Shown: piece after piece, positions 36,598-48,486 of the stretch | How the letters are laid out: the number at the start of each line of letters is the position of its first letter | How positions within the stretch are numbered: position 1 is the first letter of the stretch | Origin: Ceratorhiza oryzae-sativae | Taxonomy: Eukaryota; Basidiomycota; Agaricomycetes; Cantharellales; Ceratobasidiaceae | Direction: 5' to 3' | DNA: 64,000 nt | Assembly: GCA_030998015.1 (NCBI GenBank) | Contig: JARWMV010000234.1 | Span: forward strand, 1,364,001 to 1,428,000 | The notes under the pieces: generated by a model | The model's input: the letters and a program-made list of their open reading frames with translations, nothing else | What the model was told of the DNA's origin: nothing | The model's database searches: none | Translations under genes and position numbers: made by a program

Positions 36598-38432
36598 ATG
36601 TCTGCACTATCAAACCCAAGTCGGAAGCGGCGTCTCCCCCAAAGCGACGTCGACGATGCTTACTCTCCGAATCACTCAGACGGAGACGACCACCATAAAA
36701 CTAATTCTCGAAATAGTCCCAATCCTCCTCCTAACAAGAAGAAATCTGCTCTTTCGAACGTTCAATCCAACCTCAAGCATTCTCATAGCCCCAGTCCAGG
36801 ACCTTCGAGCAAGAAGGGAACTGGTCCACCACGCACTGCTCCCAAGACGGAAGATACTACAAGCATTATTGGACACGCGCAACCTATCATTTACAATTTC
36901 AAAGCTACGACTGATGAGCAGCTCGAGGGAGTCTCTCGTGGCCCCGTCTTTCTACCCGTCTCCGAAAAAGACACGTCCGAATTTCGCCTTACGGCGGACA
37001 TTCCAATGAACAAGCTGGGGTTTCGGTACATACCTGCTGGTCCTTCTTCCACTATCCAAGGCGTCATCTGTCGAACACTCGAATCGCCTCCTGCAGGTCG
37101 TGTCCACGTCAGTTGGGAAGACCGAAGTCCGTTCGTTCGAGTTACCGAAGACGGGCTTCGGTTAACCACAGATAAGGGTTATCGAAGCGCTCGCCTAAAT
37201 GTACCCGTACGTGAGGGTAAATGGTATTTCGAAGTTACCATTGAAAAGGGAGGGGGAGAGGGTAAAGGGGATGTATCGAGCCCCGAGGGCGCCCATGTCC
37301 GTCTTGGGTGGGCAAGACGTGAGGCCCCTCTGAATGGGCCTGTTGGTCTGGATGGATACAGCTACGGTATGCGCGACAAGACGGGCGAAAAGGTTACGTT
37401 ATCTCGGCCTAAACCATACGGCAGGCCATTCAAATCAGGCGACGTCGTCGGCCTATATATTTCATTACCCCCTCGACGAGAGGCCGTGTTGGGCGATCCA
37501 ACGGACCCGGCTCGAATTATGCGGAAGCGTATCCCGATCCAGTTCAAACACCAACTGTACTTTGAATCCATGGAATACAGAGTCTCAAAAGAGATGGAGG
37601 CCCTCCTCGAACAAAACAACAAACCTCCGCCTCCAGCGTTGCCTTCTCCAACAAAACGGTCCGCCAAAAGTCTACCCGAACGAGGTCGCAAGAAACCTCC
37701 ACCAGCGCCTGTCATGCGCCCCCTCCCTATCCTAAAAGGTTCCAAAATTGCGTTTTTTGTGAACGGGGAGTGCCAAGGCACTGCATTTGAAGACATATAC
37801 GACTACCTCCAGCTCCGGGTAGATCCCAAGTCTTCCTCAACCAAGACGTCCAAAAAAGGAGGGATTGGGGCTTTCCAACGCGAGCGCGAAAACGTATTCG
37901 ACGACGGGTGGTTAGGCTATTATCCTTTTATTTCAGTCTTCGGAGGTGGCCTAGCTCGAATTAACGCAGGCCCCGATTTTCAGTTCAGACCCCCGATGAC
38001 ATTGACGCTCTTCTTGACCCTCCTTCGACTGCCACTCCAGAAATCAAACCCGAAACTTGGCGCCCACTCCAAGAACGATACAAAGAATTTATGGCTGAAC
38101 AATGGGCTTTGGATGCAAAGGAAGAGGCGCACGCAAAAGCCGCACTGGAAGCCAACGAGGCTGAAGCAGCCCGCCGAGCCGAGGCGGCGCGTAAACGACG
38201 TGAAAACGACCAAAAACGACGAGAAGCCCTCAAAGCAGAGGCCGCCACGCCCCCTGTCGACCAAACGCATACGCCTGGAACGATGACGCCTCAAGAACCT
38301 CCCGAGGTAGGACTATCGCATTTAGGTACGGATGGAGCATATGTATACCAAGCGGTCGATGCGAGCGCTGCTTGGGATGCCCCAGTGGAGGTCAAGAGAG
38401 AGTTTACGCCTATGGACTGGAAGCAGGAATAG
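36598..38432 (+). CDS. ASH2: ASH2/BRE2-like COMPASS subunit, with one frame break
   Basis: A SPRY-domain subunit of the histone H3K4 methyltransferase complex. The N-terminus is Ser/Pro/Lys-rich and disordered. The SPRY core shows VHVSWEDRSPFVRVTEDGLR, then GYRSARLNVPVREGKWYFEV, HVRLGWARREAPLNGPVG, DGYSYGMRDKTGEKV, GDVVGLYISLP and KIAFFVNGECQGTAFEDI. The frame changes after DFQFRPP at the five-C run 37990-37994. The other frame continues coherently (DDIDALLDPPSTATPEIKPE, then an Ala/Glu/Arg-rich coiled coil) to MDWKQE. One missing C restores it, and no intron fits. No introns otherwise. Probably sequence error in a functional gene. Confidence 0.9.
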
Positions 38433-38520
38433 TTTAGAGTTTAGTTTCTTTTAGGGCTTCTAGTTATTTGCACTTGTAATGATGAAAGCATAGCTTTTGA
38501 TTTCCTTCCACCACTAGACC

Positions 38521-39462
38521 ATGTCCGAAACATCAAATCCTTCCATTGAGCAACATATCGAGAACATTGGTACCCCATACACTTCGTGCTACTGCGAAGA
38601 GAATATCTACCTCGCCAGCCAAAGGCTCCTCTTGGATGCTCCAGAAAGCTTGAAACATATCTATATCGTTTTTATCTCAAACGTGACTCAGACAGCAAGT
38701 GCACACAGATCACTATCTGACACCTAATCATGAGTGTGTAGGTATTGCTGTGGGAACAAAATGCATCTCAATACCCGCCAGAGACGGGCCGACCAGTCGT
38801 CTGGTAAGCTGAAGCTGAACGTCAGACAGTCGTGTAATAAATCAAGACACCACTGATAGGGATTACCACGTCATAATGGTTTTGGTGACCGGTGGCCCTG
38901 ATGAGCTAGATCAGTTGTACGTTGTAGACTTTGATTCGTCATTGGGGAAACTCTCGTCATGGAAAGGTGCGGTTGTATGCGCATTCCATGTCAACCCAAT
39001 GCAGTCGACTGCGTTTGCTTAGACTACACTCGGAAAACACTTCATCCCGAGTTGTTCGAAGGCGGTACCTTCGACCGAAAACTTCAGAGGCGAGTCAACG
39101 ATTAATCCCGTTGGTCGCAAATCGGAAAGCCTGACTTGGTGTGCAGCTCTTTCCGAATTGTTTCAGCTCCACGCTTCGTCGCTCAATTCGCTTCGGATCG
39201 TTCGCACATGGCAAGTTGACTTATCTTTTCGCGCCCAGGGTGTGCTGCTATGACATGAACGAAATAGCTCGCAGAAGGAACTCTGGATCAATACAAAATG
39301 CCGCCTCCAGCGTATGAGCCAATAGCTGGACCAGAAGCCAAATCAAACGGGGTCTCAAACAACCTCATGAGTGAATACGTGTCTATGACGGGGGGAAGCA
39401 GTGTCGACTCAATGGTACTGTCGATGGATGCGTTTCTAGGGCTCGGATGGTTGGATACATAG
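38521..39462 (+). CDS. NTAQ1: Protein N-terminal glutamine amidohydrolase (WDYHV family)
   Basis: It deamidates N-terminal Gln to Glu in the Arg/N-degron pathway. The catalytic triad is visible: Cys in YTSCYCEEN, His in WDYHV, Asp in VVDFDSS. APRFVAQFASDRSHM and MPPPAYEPI match the family. Six exons: 38521-38694, then joins giving ISNVTQT-VLLWEQN, VVW-DYHV, SWK-DYTRK, KLQS-SFRIV and RSHM-LAEG. Introns 1, 4 and 5 (38695-38741, 39090-39146, 39211-39267) appear to start with GC (GCAAGT, GCGAGT, GCAAGT); using them reproduces the spacing of the human protein as I remember it. Introns 2 and 3 are GT-AG. Ends GLGWLDT. Confidence 0.9.
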
Positions 39463-39925
39463 TCGCAATGATTCGAGTAGCGATAACAATGACGCGGATA
39501 ACATTGCTTGTTTAGGTTTGGCAAAGATCGACCTTTGTATTGGAATGTTGTCAAAACGCCCCCTGCATTCGGATCGGCGTTGAACGTTTTCGTAAATCAT
39601 GCCTCCGTGGAAACCCGAGAGAATGAAATTGTCCAAGTAGAGTACGCGGTACATTCAAGATTAAATCAGTCCACGTATCAAAACTAGGGAAAAGGGTAGC
39701 GGCGAGGAGGGTAGGTTGGAAACCGAGAATAGAGGATAAAGGGCAAGGGGATGGTGTCGAAGAAGCAACCTACTCGTACAATCAACCAAATTTCAAGAAT
39801 GAGAGTGAGATGAGAGCTTTCCGCGCCCTGAGGTTGGGAGAGGTGGGTGGTCGTGGCGACACCGGGCCGGAGAGGCGCGCCCGCCAGATGGTATATCGGG
39901 GTACTACTGCTGCGGTGGAAAGCGA
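39463..39925. other. Intergenic, convergent 3' ends
   Basis: This 463-bp spacer lies between NTAQ1 and the Yippee gene ends. Nothing supported was found. Confidence 0.4.
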
Positions 39926-40431
39926 TTATTGCACGTCTTCGAGGAGATTACGCTCAAGGATGTATTTCCCTTCCTTGTATTTCTGGGTTTGCTCGTATGC
40001 CTTATCCTGGATTGCGCGGGGTGCGTTAGACTGGGGTCGGATCATAGTCGGTCATGGGACGTACATATTTCCACCCGAGGGTCTCGCCGCATCGAATGCA
40101 GTAGATGTCCCGGACGGTATGCATACCAGTGGTCATGGCTCGGTCGCCCGGAGGACCTGTCTTGATGTTGACACTGACAATGACGGGAGTGAGAACATGC
40201 AAGTGAGGACAGCGGTGGATCAGGACGCACACGGTCTCAAAGAGGTACGCTCGCCCGTGCTGGCCATTGAACGCCTGCGGGTGATACATGGGATGTTAGC
40301 GGGGGCCAGCGTGGGGGGAGGCAGGTGCGCACCCTAGATATCATGTTCTCAATGGTGGTAAGGTGTGTGCGACACTTCCTACAGCCATAGATGCGATTAG
40401 AAACAAGGTACTCGCGATGTGTCATTCCCAT
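39926..40431 (-). CDS. Yippee-like zinc-binding protein
   Basis: The start is MGMTHREYLVSNRIYGCRKC. The Yippee domain shows the two zinc-binding pairs (CRKC and CIRC), NMISRAFNGQHGRAYLFETV, VNIKTGPPGDRAMTTGMHTV and RDIYCIRCGETLGWKYD. It ends YKEGKYILERNLLEDVQ, the family C-terminus. Four exons; the AFNGQHG and DKAYEQ exons are reached only by splicing. Family members are small conserved eukaryotic proteins with a beta-tent fold, and S. cerevisiae Moh1 is a homologue; the biochemical role is unclear. Divergent from the ULP1-type gene, about 150 bp apart. Confidence 0.9.
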
Positions 40432-40583
40432 TGCTGCTGGACGGCGAGGGGTGTGTGTGCGCTGGCAGAAGCGGTGAGCACGACGAGTTGGGGGCCGCCG
40501 AGGTCGTGAGTGAGTGTCTCCCGACCTCGAGGAGCCCATAAAAGGCAGGAGCCGGGCGCTTAGTGTGCTGACGTGATGTGTTG

Positions 40584-42875
40584 ATGGCTGCTCCCGTCGT
40601 CCACACCGCGTTCCCGATGCCATATGTGAACTCGATGAAACGCAGGACGGACCACCCCCATTCCTCAGTTCGCAACAAGCGCTGCATGGAAAACCGAAAA
40701 TCAACCATCGCCGACGACGCGCTCCGTGCCCATTGTGACCACCACGACGATGCCGATGGCGCCCCAGGCATTGTCGCCGCCGTCATCGCCGCCGGCTCGG
40801 TTATAGTGAACAGGACATGGTCTTCTTTGGGTTTTTTGAGTGAGTGCCCAACCCCGACCCGGCGTCTTACGCTTAGCCGTCCCAGTCTCGCCCCAGGCTT
40901 CTCACGTCAACGGTCAAGAGGCCGTCCCCCCAGAGCGACCAAGCAGCATCAATGTAGACACTCCGTATTTGGCAACCCAAACCCCCCTTCCGCCGTCCCC
41001 CTCAGAAGCCTCCCCGCCATTCCAACGTATTGGTTCTGCCAATGGAACACGGGTATTCACCCCGCTCGCGAGGCATGACTCGTCGTTCAACAGCGCCTCC
41101 ATGTCGTACTCGGGCCAAACATCGCCGACGATCTCGCGATCACCTCGAAGAGCTAGTCTGGGGGCACAGACAAACGGTGTTTCGAAACATCAGCCCCGCA
41201 GGCCACATATACGTCACAAACAAGTAAGGCAATAATCAAAGTGGTTCGCGGAGTTAACCATGCCGCCTTAGACCCTTGCACAGGCGAAAGAGCAACGACG
41301 TCTGGAGCTTATACAACTGAGGATGAAGAATGGTGAGTCCAAATTTTCCGCGTCTCTTGTAACAAGCAGACTCATGGTGGCCTCAGGTCAAAGCGCCGCT
41401 GAAGCTGATGGTAAGAAACATAATGCTCCATCTCGGCCGGTTCTAACAAACCCCTGGCTATTACCTAGAATATGTAAGATATATGGAAATGCTCGGCCGA
41501 GTGTACGCGAGGGATGCATTTGCCAGTACGTTTCTTACCTTGCTGGCGTGTGCCAATTCGTAACACTGTCACCAGCATCAAGAACCTTTTTGTCACCTAG
41601 TCTCAAAACAACGTCGAGCCAACGTTCGACGACAACTTCCAAAAAGTCCAAAGAGGAGTTCGAGGCAAGTTCAAGACTCGATCCATCAGCCTCAACGCTG
41701 ACTCCGGGCCAGGTCGAATATGGTCAACTTATGCTCGAGGGAGCAATCAAACGTGCTCGAGATGCACTGAACAGGTTAATCTTATTCGGCCCACTCGGTT
41801 GCCACCCTAGCTGATTTCCTATTCATCAGTGCTCGTACTCCTAGAGCAGATTTCTCGGTTTTTCTGGAAGATTTACAGAGTATCTATAAACCTGCTAAAC
41901 CGGTACCTATTTCCTTTGCGGTAACTAATCCTGCGCATGTTAATGCACTTTCCGTTAGCCTCTGCCTACATCGCTTAGCCCCGAAGATAAAGCAGAAGTA
42001 TGGATGTCTTTATGCCCGCATTTCGCTAGCTAACAAGTCTCGCTATCGCAGGTCGATGCAGTACTCCAAAAGCAGGGGGTTGTTGGAAAAGTTGCCCGTG
42101 AACAAGTCGCACACAACGATCTTGCACGACTTAAACCTGCTCAATGGCTCAACGACGAGATCATCAATTTTTACGGTGCACTCATCATGGCAAGGTCGGA
42201 AGAGGCTAAAAAGGGCAAATGCAAAGCACTCGATGCCCATTATTTTAATTCGTTCTTCTTTGACAAGTTGGAGAGTCCGGGGTATGAAAAGGCGAGAATC
42301 GGAAAGTGGACTAAGAAGGTGACTTGAACCTTTGGGAGGAATATTCTAGAGCTAATGTGGAGCATGGTGCACAGATTGATATTTTCAAGAAGGACGTCGT
42401 CATACTCCCTGTCAACCTAGGCAATATGCATTGGACTTGCGCAGCTATTAACTTCGCAAAGAAGAGGATTGAGTATTACGATAGTATGGGCCATGAGAAT
42501 GGAAAAGTCTACCGTGTATGGAAATTTCCAGTCTTGACATGGCAAGGCTTTTGACAAGTCATGATAGCGCCTTCGTGAATACCTCAACATGGAGCACCGA
42601 GACAAGAAAAAGACCGACTTCGACTTTACAGGGTGGGAAGATTACTTTGATAAGGTATGCTGGCATGACACCGTCTATTCGTCTCTGACGATTTGCCTTT
42701 CATTCAGAGTGCACCCCAACAAGATAATGGCTTTGATTGCGGCGTCTTCAGTTGTCAATTTATGGAGGCTATCAGTCGTGGGGCCGATTTTGCCTTTACC
42801 CAGGCAAATATGGGGTATCTCCGGCAAAGGATGATTCTGGAAATTACGCGAGGTAAACTGTGGAATCAAGAGTAG
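40584..42875 (+). CDS. ULP1: ULP1-type SUMO protease (C48 cysteine peptidase)
   Basis: It matures SUMO and removes it from substrates, usually at the nuclear envelope. The C-terminal catalytic domain is complete: WLNDEIINFYGALIM, His in LGNMHWTCAAI, Asp in YYDSMG, and Gln and Cys in PQQDNGFDCGVFSCQF. It ends RGKLWNQE. Upstream are a Ser/Pro-rich region (DTPYLATQTPLPPSPS), a helical segment (AKEQRRLELIQLRMKNGQS) and LQSIYKPAKP. About ten introns. The exact start is uncertain: the ATG at 40584 is the first in frame, and the first exon joins through donor A|GTGAGT; ATGs at 40617 and 40638 are alternatives. Confidence 0.88.
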
Positions 42876-43871
42876 TGCCTAAGCTTGGTCCAGGGAGGTT
42901 TCTTTTTCGATTACATTATTGCTTCTTTCTATAAAACCATCTTCTCTGTATACTAGCTGCTCCGGGCTATGATTCATCGTTTTCCGCCTAAACCACAAGC
43001 CGTTGCTGACAAACCTCGACCCTGATTTGCCAACGAAATTTTGGGCAGGCCTATAAAAAGGCACGGTGTGACCATCATGCTACCTCCCACTCTCGACCTC
43101 TTAGCTTGGTAGGTAATCCTTCATCTCCATCCCATCCAATCTATACCATTGTCGTGATGACCATTAATTCTCTCCCCGGCTTATACGACCATGCCGAGAA
43201 AAAGAGTGCCCGGTGTCGCAACTGGGCGAGGGACCATGTCCCGCCTTTTGATACGCATGCCAGCGTTCTTTCGTCTGAATCTTCTTTTGCTCGTTTTCGT
43301 GTAATTCGAGCTCAATACTAACGATGTTTGATTCAACACAGGCTTTCTGTTCTCCGTTTGTTTTCATGCCCATTACTTAATGTAAGTCTACCCTCCCTCT
43401 CTCCTTGGCAACCCCCCCCCTATCCCCGCCCGACGATGTAAACCTATCCGTCGATTCGCAGTTTCCACTCTAGCGCCCTCTTTTAGAGTACTCCCCCTTG
43501 TGCCCTGCATATATTCCCCGCTCCCGGGTCTCGAACCCTCCGCAAGGAGTGACCAACACGGAGCTGTGGGCCGAATGCGCGCTGTGCTGTGGCGAGGGGG
43601 TCGGCGCGTTGAGAGTTCGATGTCCTTCCTTGGAAGTCTGAGGGCACTTTGCTTCTTTCTTTTCGAAATTTTTACAGAGATACTGACGTCATCATCATCT
43701 CTGCAGGGGATTGTATTTGCTTGATCTACTTGTATTCACAATTGACAATGTAATCCTGTGATGTGATGTGCTTGAGATCGTGTGGTCCAAGTTCCTAGAC
43801 GCTCCCATGATCGTGAAATTTGTCTCAATTCAATGCATGCAGTTTATATCTAAACATCAATCATTGGCCGC
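42876..43871. other. Intergenic, convergent 3' ends, about 1 kb
   Basis: This lies between the ULP1-type and glycyl-tRNA synthetase ends. A 71-residue plus-strand frame near 43106-43321 has no motif or splice support. A run of eight C lies near 43420 and pyrimidine-rich stretches near 43390. A small non-coding transcript cannot be excluded but nothing shows it. Confidence 0.4.
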
Positions 43872-46419
43872 TTAATCCACCGCCTGCACGCCATCATATG
43901 CTGGTAGCTTCTTGCAGGCCTCTGCCCAGTCAATCGTTCCTTTAACCAACGCGGAAACAGCTCCAATAACCTCATCAACGGTACCGATGCGCTGATCCAT
44001 CGTGTCACGCTCTCTGTGGAAATATTATCAGTTTTGTTTGGCTTATGGACTGTGGGACAGGAACGCACCGAAGGGTCACAGTGTTTTTCGACACGGCTGG
44101 ATGCAGAAGCTTAGCGATACATGACAAAGCCAGAAAATATTGATTTGCTCACATGCAAAGTCGATCGTGATACCATACGGTGTCCCAAGCTCATCGTTTC
44201 TCGAGTACCGCTTTCCGATTGTTGCACCGGAATCGTCTACCCGGGCAGAGATTCCGGCGGCACGCAGTTTGGCAGCTAAACAGTATATTAGATATCCAGG
44301 TAGCGCCAATGCGACTGTGCGGGAACTACTGACAAATATCCTTGACCAACGGCGTAAACACCTCGTTTGCACTGAGTGGGCAGAGCAAGACCTTCGTTGG
44401 GGCCACACAAGTGGGCAAGGACAAAACCTACAGTAAGTGGTTAGCACCAACCGCAAACCGAGTACAGAAGATCCAACTTACACCACGCGCCAGGTCTTGC
44501 TCCCTCCTCCAGTAGCTGTGTTCAAGAAGAGAATACAGGATGCGGCCAATACCGAACGACGGCTCGATCACGTTTGGAGTAAACTCTCGAACTATCAAAC
44601 GCATAAGTATAGGCCTTCAGAACAGAACAGCGGGTCAACACACCGCTCTGTTTGAAAGTCTTGCGTTCGACGGTTACGAGATCGGTAGTCAACTCGAAGC
44701 TACGGCCATCCTCTACAGTAACAGACGCTTTCCTATCCGGATATCACCAGTCAGTGGATTATGCGTCTCTTTCAGTGAATGCACATACCCAGCAGCGAGA
44801 TCCTCTTTTAGCTTTGTTAATTGAGCTTCGTCGTACTTGTTCAATGTCTCCAAAACGGCCGGCATGTCCCTGCCAAACTTCTTTCCAAAGGTTTTCTTGT
44901 TGTACTCGGCAACCTCTCGTTCTGTTACAATTGGCTCAGGCAATGCCTGCTCGCAACCAACGCCTGGCCGGTACGCTGACTATGCACGCTCAAGTCATAA
45001 GCAGACCTATCCGCGCAGCCAACGCATTCGATCCAACCGTACGAACTCTCGATTTCAGCATCCCAGCAGTCGGCCGCATAATGGGCCATTTCATTGGGCA
45101 TGTGTTGGCGGAAGCGGAGTCGCGCAGGGTCGATACCGATTTGGAGAAGGAATAGGTGGATGCGACCGACAAAATAACCAAGGGTTTCATTGTCGATAAT
45201 TTTCTACGCGCATACAATGCATAAACACATATACGAAATTCCGTCTGAGATTTACGCACCTGTCCAACCGCTTCACCAATAGTGATATCCAAAATCTCAG
45301 TGCGCCCTTCCATTTGAACACCTTTGGGCAATAAGCGAACCTTCAAATCTGCAATCTCGTCAAATCGTGCGTGCTGCTTGTTTTCTGGATCGACAAAATG
45401 TTCGATTTCTGCCATGGTAAACTCGCGAACACGGAGCAGACCAGCACGAGGAGAGATCTCGTTTCGGAAGCTGCGACCAATTTGAGCACTAGCAAACGGA
45501 AGCTTTCCGTTGTTAAATCCAAGCAGACGGCCAAAGTTCACAAAGTGACCTTGAGCAGTTTCAGGACGAAGGTAACCCTTGAGCTTCCCGGTCGGACCAA
45601 TCATGCTATCGAACATAAGATTAAACTGGACTGGCTCGCTGACGGGATTATTAGTATCGGGGTTCCTAATGTCGTATTCTTTAATAAGGGCACCAAGCTC
45701 AGCACCAGTATAGTTATCAATCTAAGGGATAGAGTTAGATGCTTCGGTCACCAGTGTCTTGAAATACTCGCCTGAGCAAGGATAGTGCTGTATTTCTCCA
45801 CAACTGCATCATCAAGCTTAACAGCCGTGCTCTTCACCTTCTTCTTCTTCTTCTTAGCATCTTTGTCGTCCGCCACAACCTCCTCCGCGATACCACGGGC
45901 TTCCTTGTCGCCTTTTAGCCTCGCTTCCAAAACACCCTCGACGAGATGGTCAGCACGAAGTACTTCGCCGGTCTCCTTGTCCTTGACCATCCAATCTGCG
46001 AATTTAGCAACGTGGCCCGAAGTCTCGAATACTGCCGAAGGAGTCATAATGGTAGTATCGACCTCGAGCATATTTTCTTCGATAATAAAGTGCTTTCGCC
46101 ATACATCCAGAATGTTGGCCTGGAGGGCGGACCCAGGCGGACCATAGTCATACAACCCAGCAACGCCTGTTCCCATCCCTTGCTTAGTGATAACCTGGTG
46201 TAAAACTAGAAATGACTCACCGCCATAGATCTCAAATGCGGGTGCAAAGAAGAAACGGGATGTGAGGAGGGTATCGAGCTGGGTTTTATCAAAAGGATGC
46301 ACAGTCTTGTTTACAGAAGTAGCCATATTGCGATCTTTGTATATGCGAGACAGAGGGGCCCAAGACCGACGCCTAGAAAGCTGCCAGCAGAGTGAGCTAA
46401 ACTTCCGACCGTGAATCAT
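43872..46419 (-). CDS. GRS1: Glycyl-tRNA synthetase, class II, with possible dual start
   Basis: It charges tRNA-Gly. Motif regions are clear: [109 protein letters not shown] and an anticodon-binding domain with [10 protein letters not shown] and [14 protein letters not shown]. The longest product starts [20 protein letters not shown], a basic, acid-free presequence-like segment. A second in-frame ATG at 46326 ([14 protein letters not shown]) would give the cytosolic form. This suggests one gene serves cytosol and mitochondria through alternative starts. About eight introns, all frame-consistent. Confidence 0.94.
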
Positions 46420-47793
46420 CTGGCCGGATGCAGATCCCTCACGGACACGTGATTAACATCCGAGATTTCCGTTCATGCAAGTCATCAGGATGAATGCCAC
46501 AACTGACCCGCATATACTCATAGCCATACATCGGTCGCTCAATTGGCTGCCTCTGTCCTTGGCCCCCGGGTATTACAAATGACCCGGAGCGCCGAGGCTG
46601 CGGCCGTGGACCTTGCCCTGTAAGAGTTGTACATGTATACCAGCCGACAGACTTGGGGCACAACGTGTTTGTCGATGACGACATGCTTTCGATCCCCCCC
46701 TCTGTCGATTAGATCCCAAGGTGCTCGCCTAGTGCCGCAGGCAGAGCCATAGTTTGCCTCCAAGCCTCGAACCGGATCGTACTCGCATTCGAAGCACTTT
46801 GACCCTCTGTGACGTCGAGGCTAAAGCTTACCAACACGCCCTCTGAAGATCACCGTCACTCACGTTTAGGGGCATCAATGACATCTTCAGTGTTGGAGGC
46901 GTCTGCCGCTCTAGACGGATGTCATGTGAGCAATCTTATCATTTTTTTCGACAATGTGTATCAACTTCTCATGTGCCGCTTGTCTACATCAGTTTAATAA
47001 GATCGATCAAACCCATTTGAGTGTATGCACAGATCTACGATAGGCGTCATGCCGCGATGCTCAATTCCTAGAACTTGTTGAGTAAGCAAAATATTATGTT
47101 CACGCTTTCCCGTTTTGAAGCGCCCAAAGCCAGTTTTTCAAGCGGTACGACGAATGTTGTTGCGAGGCTGCCACGAAGAAAACGGCCGAAAAAGCAGGTT
47201 TCGATTTCACCATTTTTTCGGCAAATCAATCATTAGCTCAGGATGTTGTGCGTACATCGAATGTATATGCTTACTGGATAGTCATCTGACAATGGGTTAT
47301 TATCCACGGCTCGGACTAACCGCGCCGGGCTGAACGCTAAAACAACCACGTTGCAGAGCACCTTCATTCGATCAAATCAAAAGTCGTTTGACTCTGATGG
47401 GTGTCCAAACTCGGAGTTTTCTGCCACCCTCTCCATCCCTTTACAATAGTGAAAACTACCACATGATCCACACGCAGATCCGGCGTTGCTCGAATGGAAC
47501 AACGGTGCGCGCTCGCGGCCAGCAACTTGTGTCTGGACTCGAGGCACGAGCAACGGGAATATTCTTTTTTTCGTTTCTAGTTTTCAAACCTGGACTTGGG
47601 GAGGGGTTCCGTGATTTCCCCAATTGGCAATAGAATAGAAGGGAGCGGATGGCACCGGTTATAATAAGGTTTCTTTTCACAATACCGATTATCGACCTAT
47701 AAAGCCCCCCACCCCCGACTCCAGCATCTCCAGGAGCCCCCCGCACCTCGCCCTGAGCCTACTGCCTACTCACCCTTCATCACTTGCCCCGCC
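46420..47793. other. Divergent intergenic region, about 1.4 kb
   Basis: This lies between the GRS1 start and the next plus-strand gene. Several short frames are present, none with motifs. A TATAAAG element occurs near the right end. No repeat or RNA gene seen. Confidence 0.4.
47698..47704 (+). promoter_or_regulatory. TATA-box-like element
   Basis: TATAAAG lies 96 bp before the ATG at 47794, followed by a C-rich leader. Confidence 0.4.
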
Positions 47794-48126
47794 ATGTCAC
47801 ATCATCAGCTTTCTTCTTTTGATCCCTTCACTGCCCATCCGTTTACTGCTGGAGGTTCCGAGAACCCCCACGGGCAAGCGGCAACACCGCCTAAAGATTC
47901 CCTACTCTTCTCATCCATGTCCCGGTCCATGTCTAATTCACCTTCGGTGTCTCCTTCGGAGGTGCCCGATCGGCCGGCATATGCGCCTCAAACGTATGCA
48001 CCGAAACCCATCTCATCGTGTACGCCACATCCTGTATTCGAGCAATACGACCGGGGTCGAGTCACGCCTGACCTCGTGATCCGCAAGAAACTGAACAACT
48101 GGGGCACACAGCGAACATTCCGTTAA
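47794..48126 (+). CDS. Small Ser/Pro-rich hypothetical protein
   Basis: A 110-residue, single-exon reading frame starting MSHHQLSSFDPFTAHPFTAG. The first 80 residues are low-complexity Ser/Pro. The C-terminal 30 residues (HPVFEQYDRGRVTPDLVIRK, then KLNNWG) look structured and resemble a short conserved block I recall from Agaricomycete hypothetical proteins. A TATA-like element precedes it. No function can be assigned. Confidence 0.5.
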   Translation: MSHHQLSSFDPFTAHPFTAGGSENPHGQAATPPKDSLLFSSMSRSMSNSPSVSPSEVPDRPAYAPQTYAPKPISSCTPHPVFEQYDRGRVTPDLVIRKKLNNWGTQRTFR

Positions 48127-48486
48127 AAATTTGTGCGTTAGCTCTCCCTATGTCTGAGCGACTGCTTACGGGGACTAAATCTGTCCAATAGGCACCTGAT
48201 ACCTCGGAGCCATGATACCTTCCTGACTTATTCCAGGAATCGGACCAAAATGTAGAACCGTATAGTGTAACGAATCAGAATATTTTTGCGTCGCCATCTT
48301 TAGCGGGCTTGCTGTTTAAACTGCTATGGGCCTGGATGCTCCATGCTCCACGAAATGTGGAGCGCCCTGGATGGCATTTAGCAGAACCGACGAAAGCCCG
48401 TGATCGTTCCGAGCGCTGGGCAAGGGTGGCTGTGCTTCATCTGAAGCCAAATAATTTGAAATCGACCCTACTAAGCAGCCACGACC
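48127..48486. other. Intergenic
   Basis: This 360-bp spacer lies between two plus-strand genes. No supported feature. Confidence 0.4.

Noticed and set aside
43106..43321. 71-residue plus-strand frame between ULP1-type and GRS1 genes
   Set aside because: No recognisable domain, no clear promoter and no exon partner; left as intergenic.
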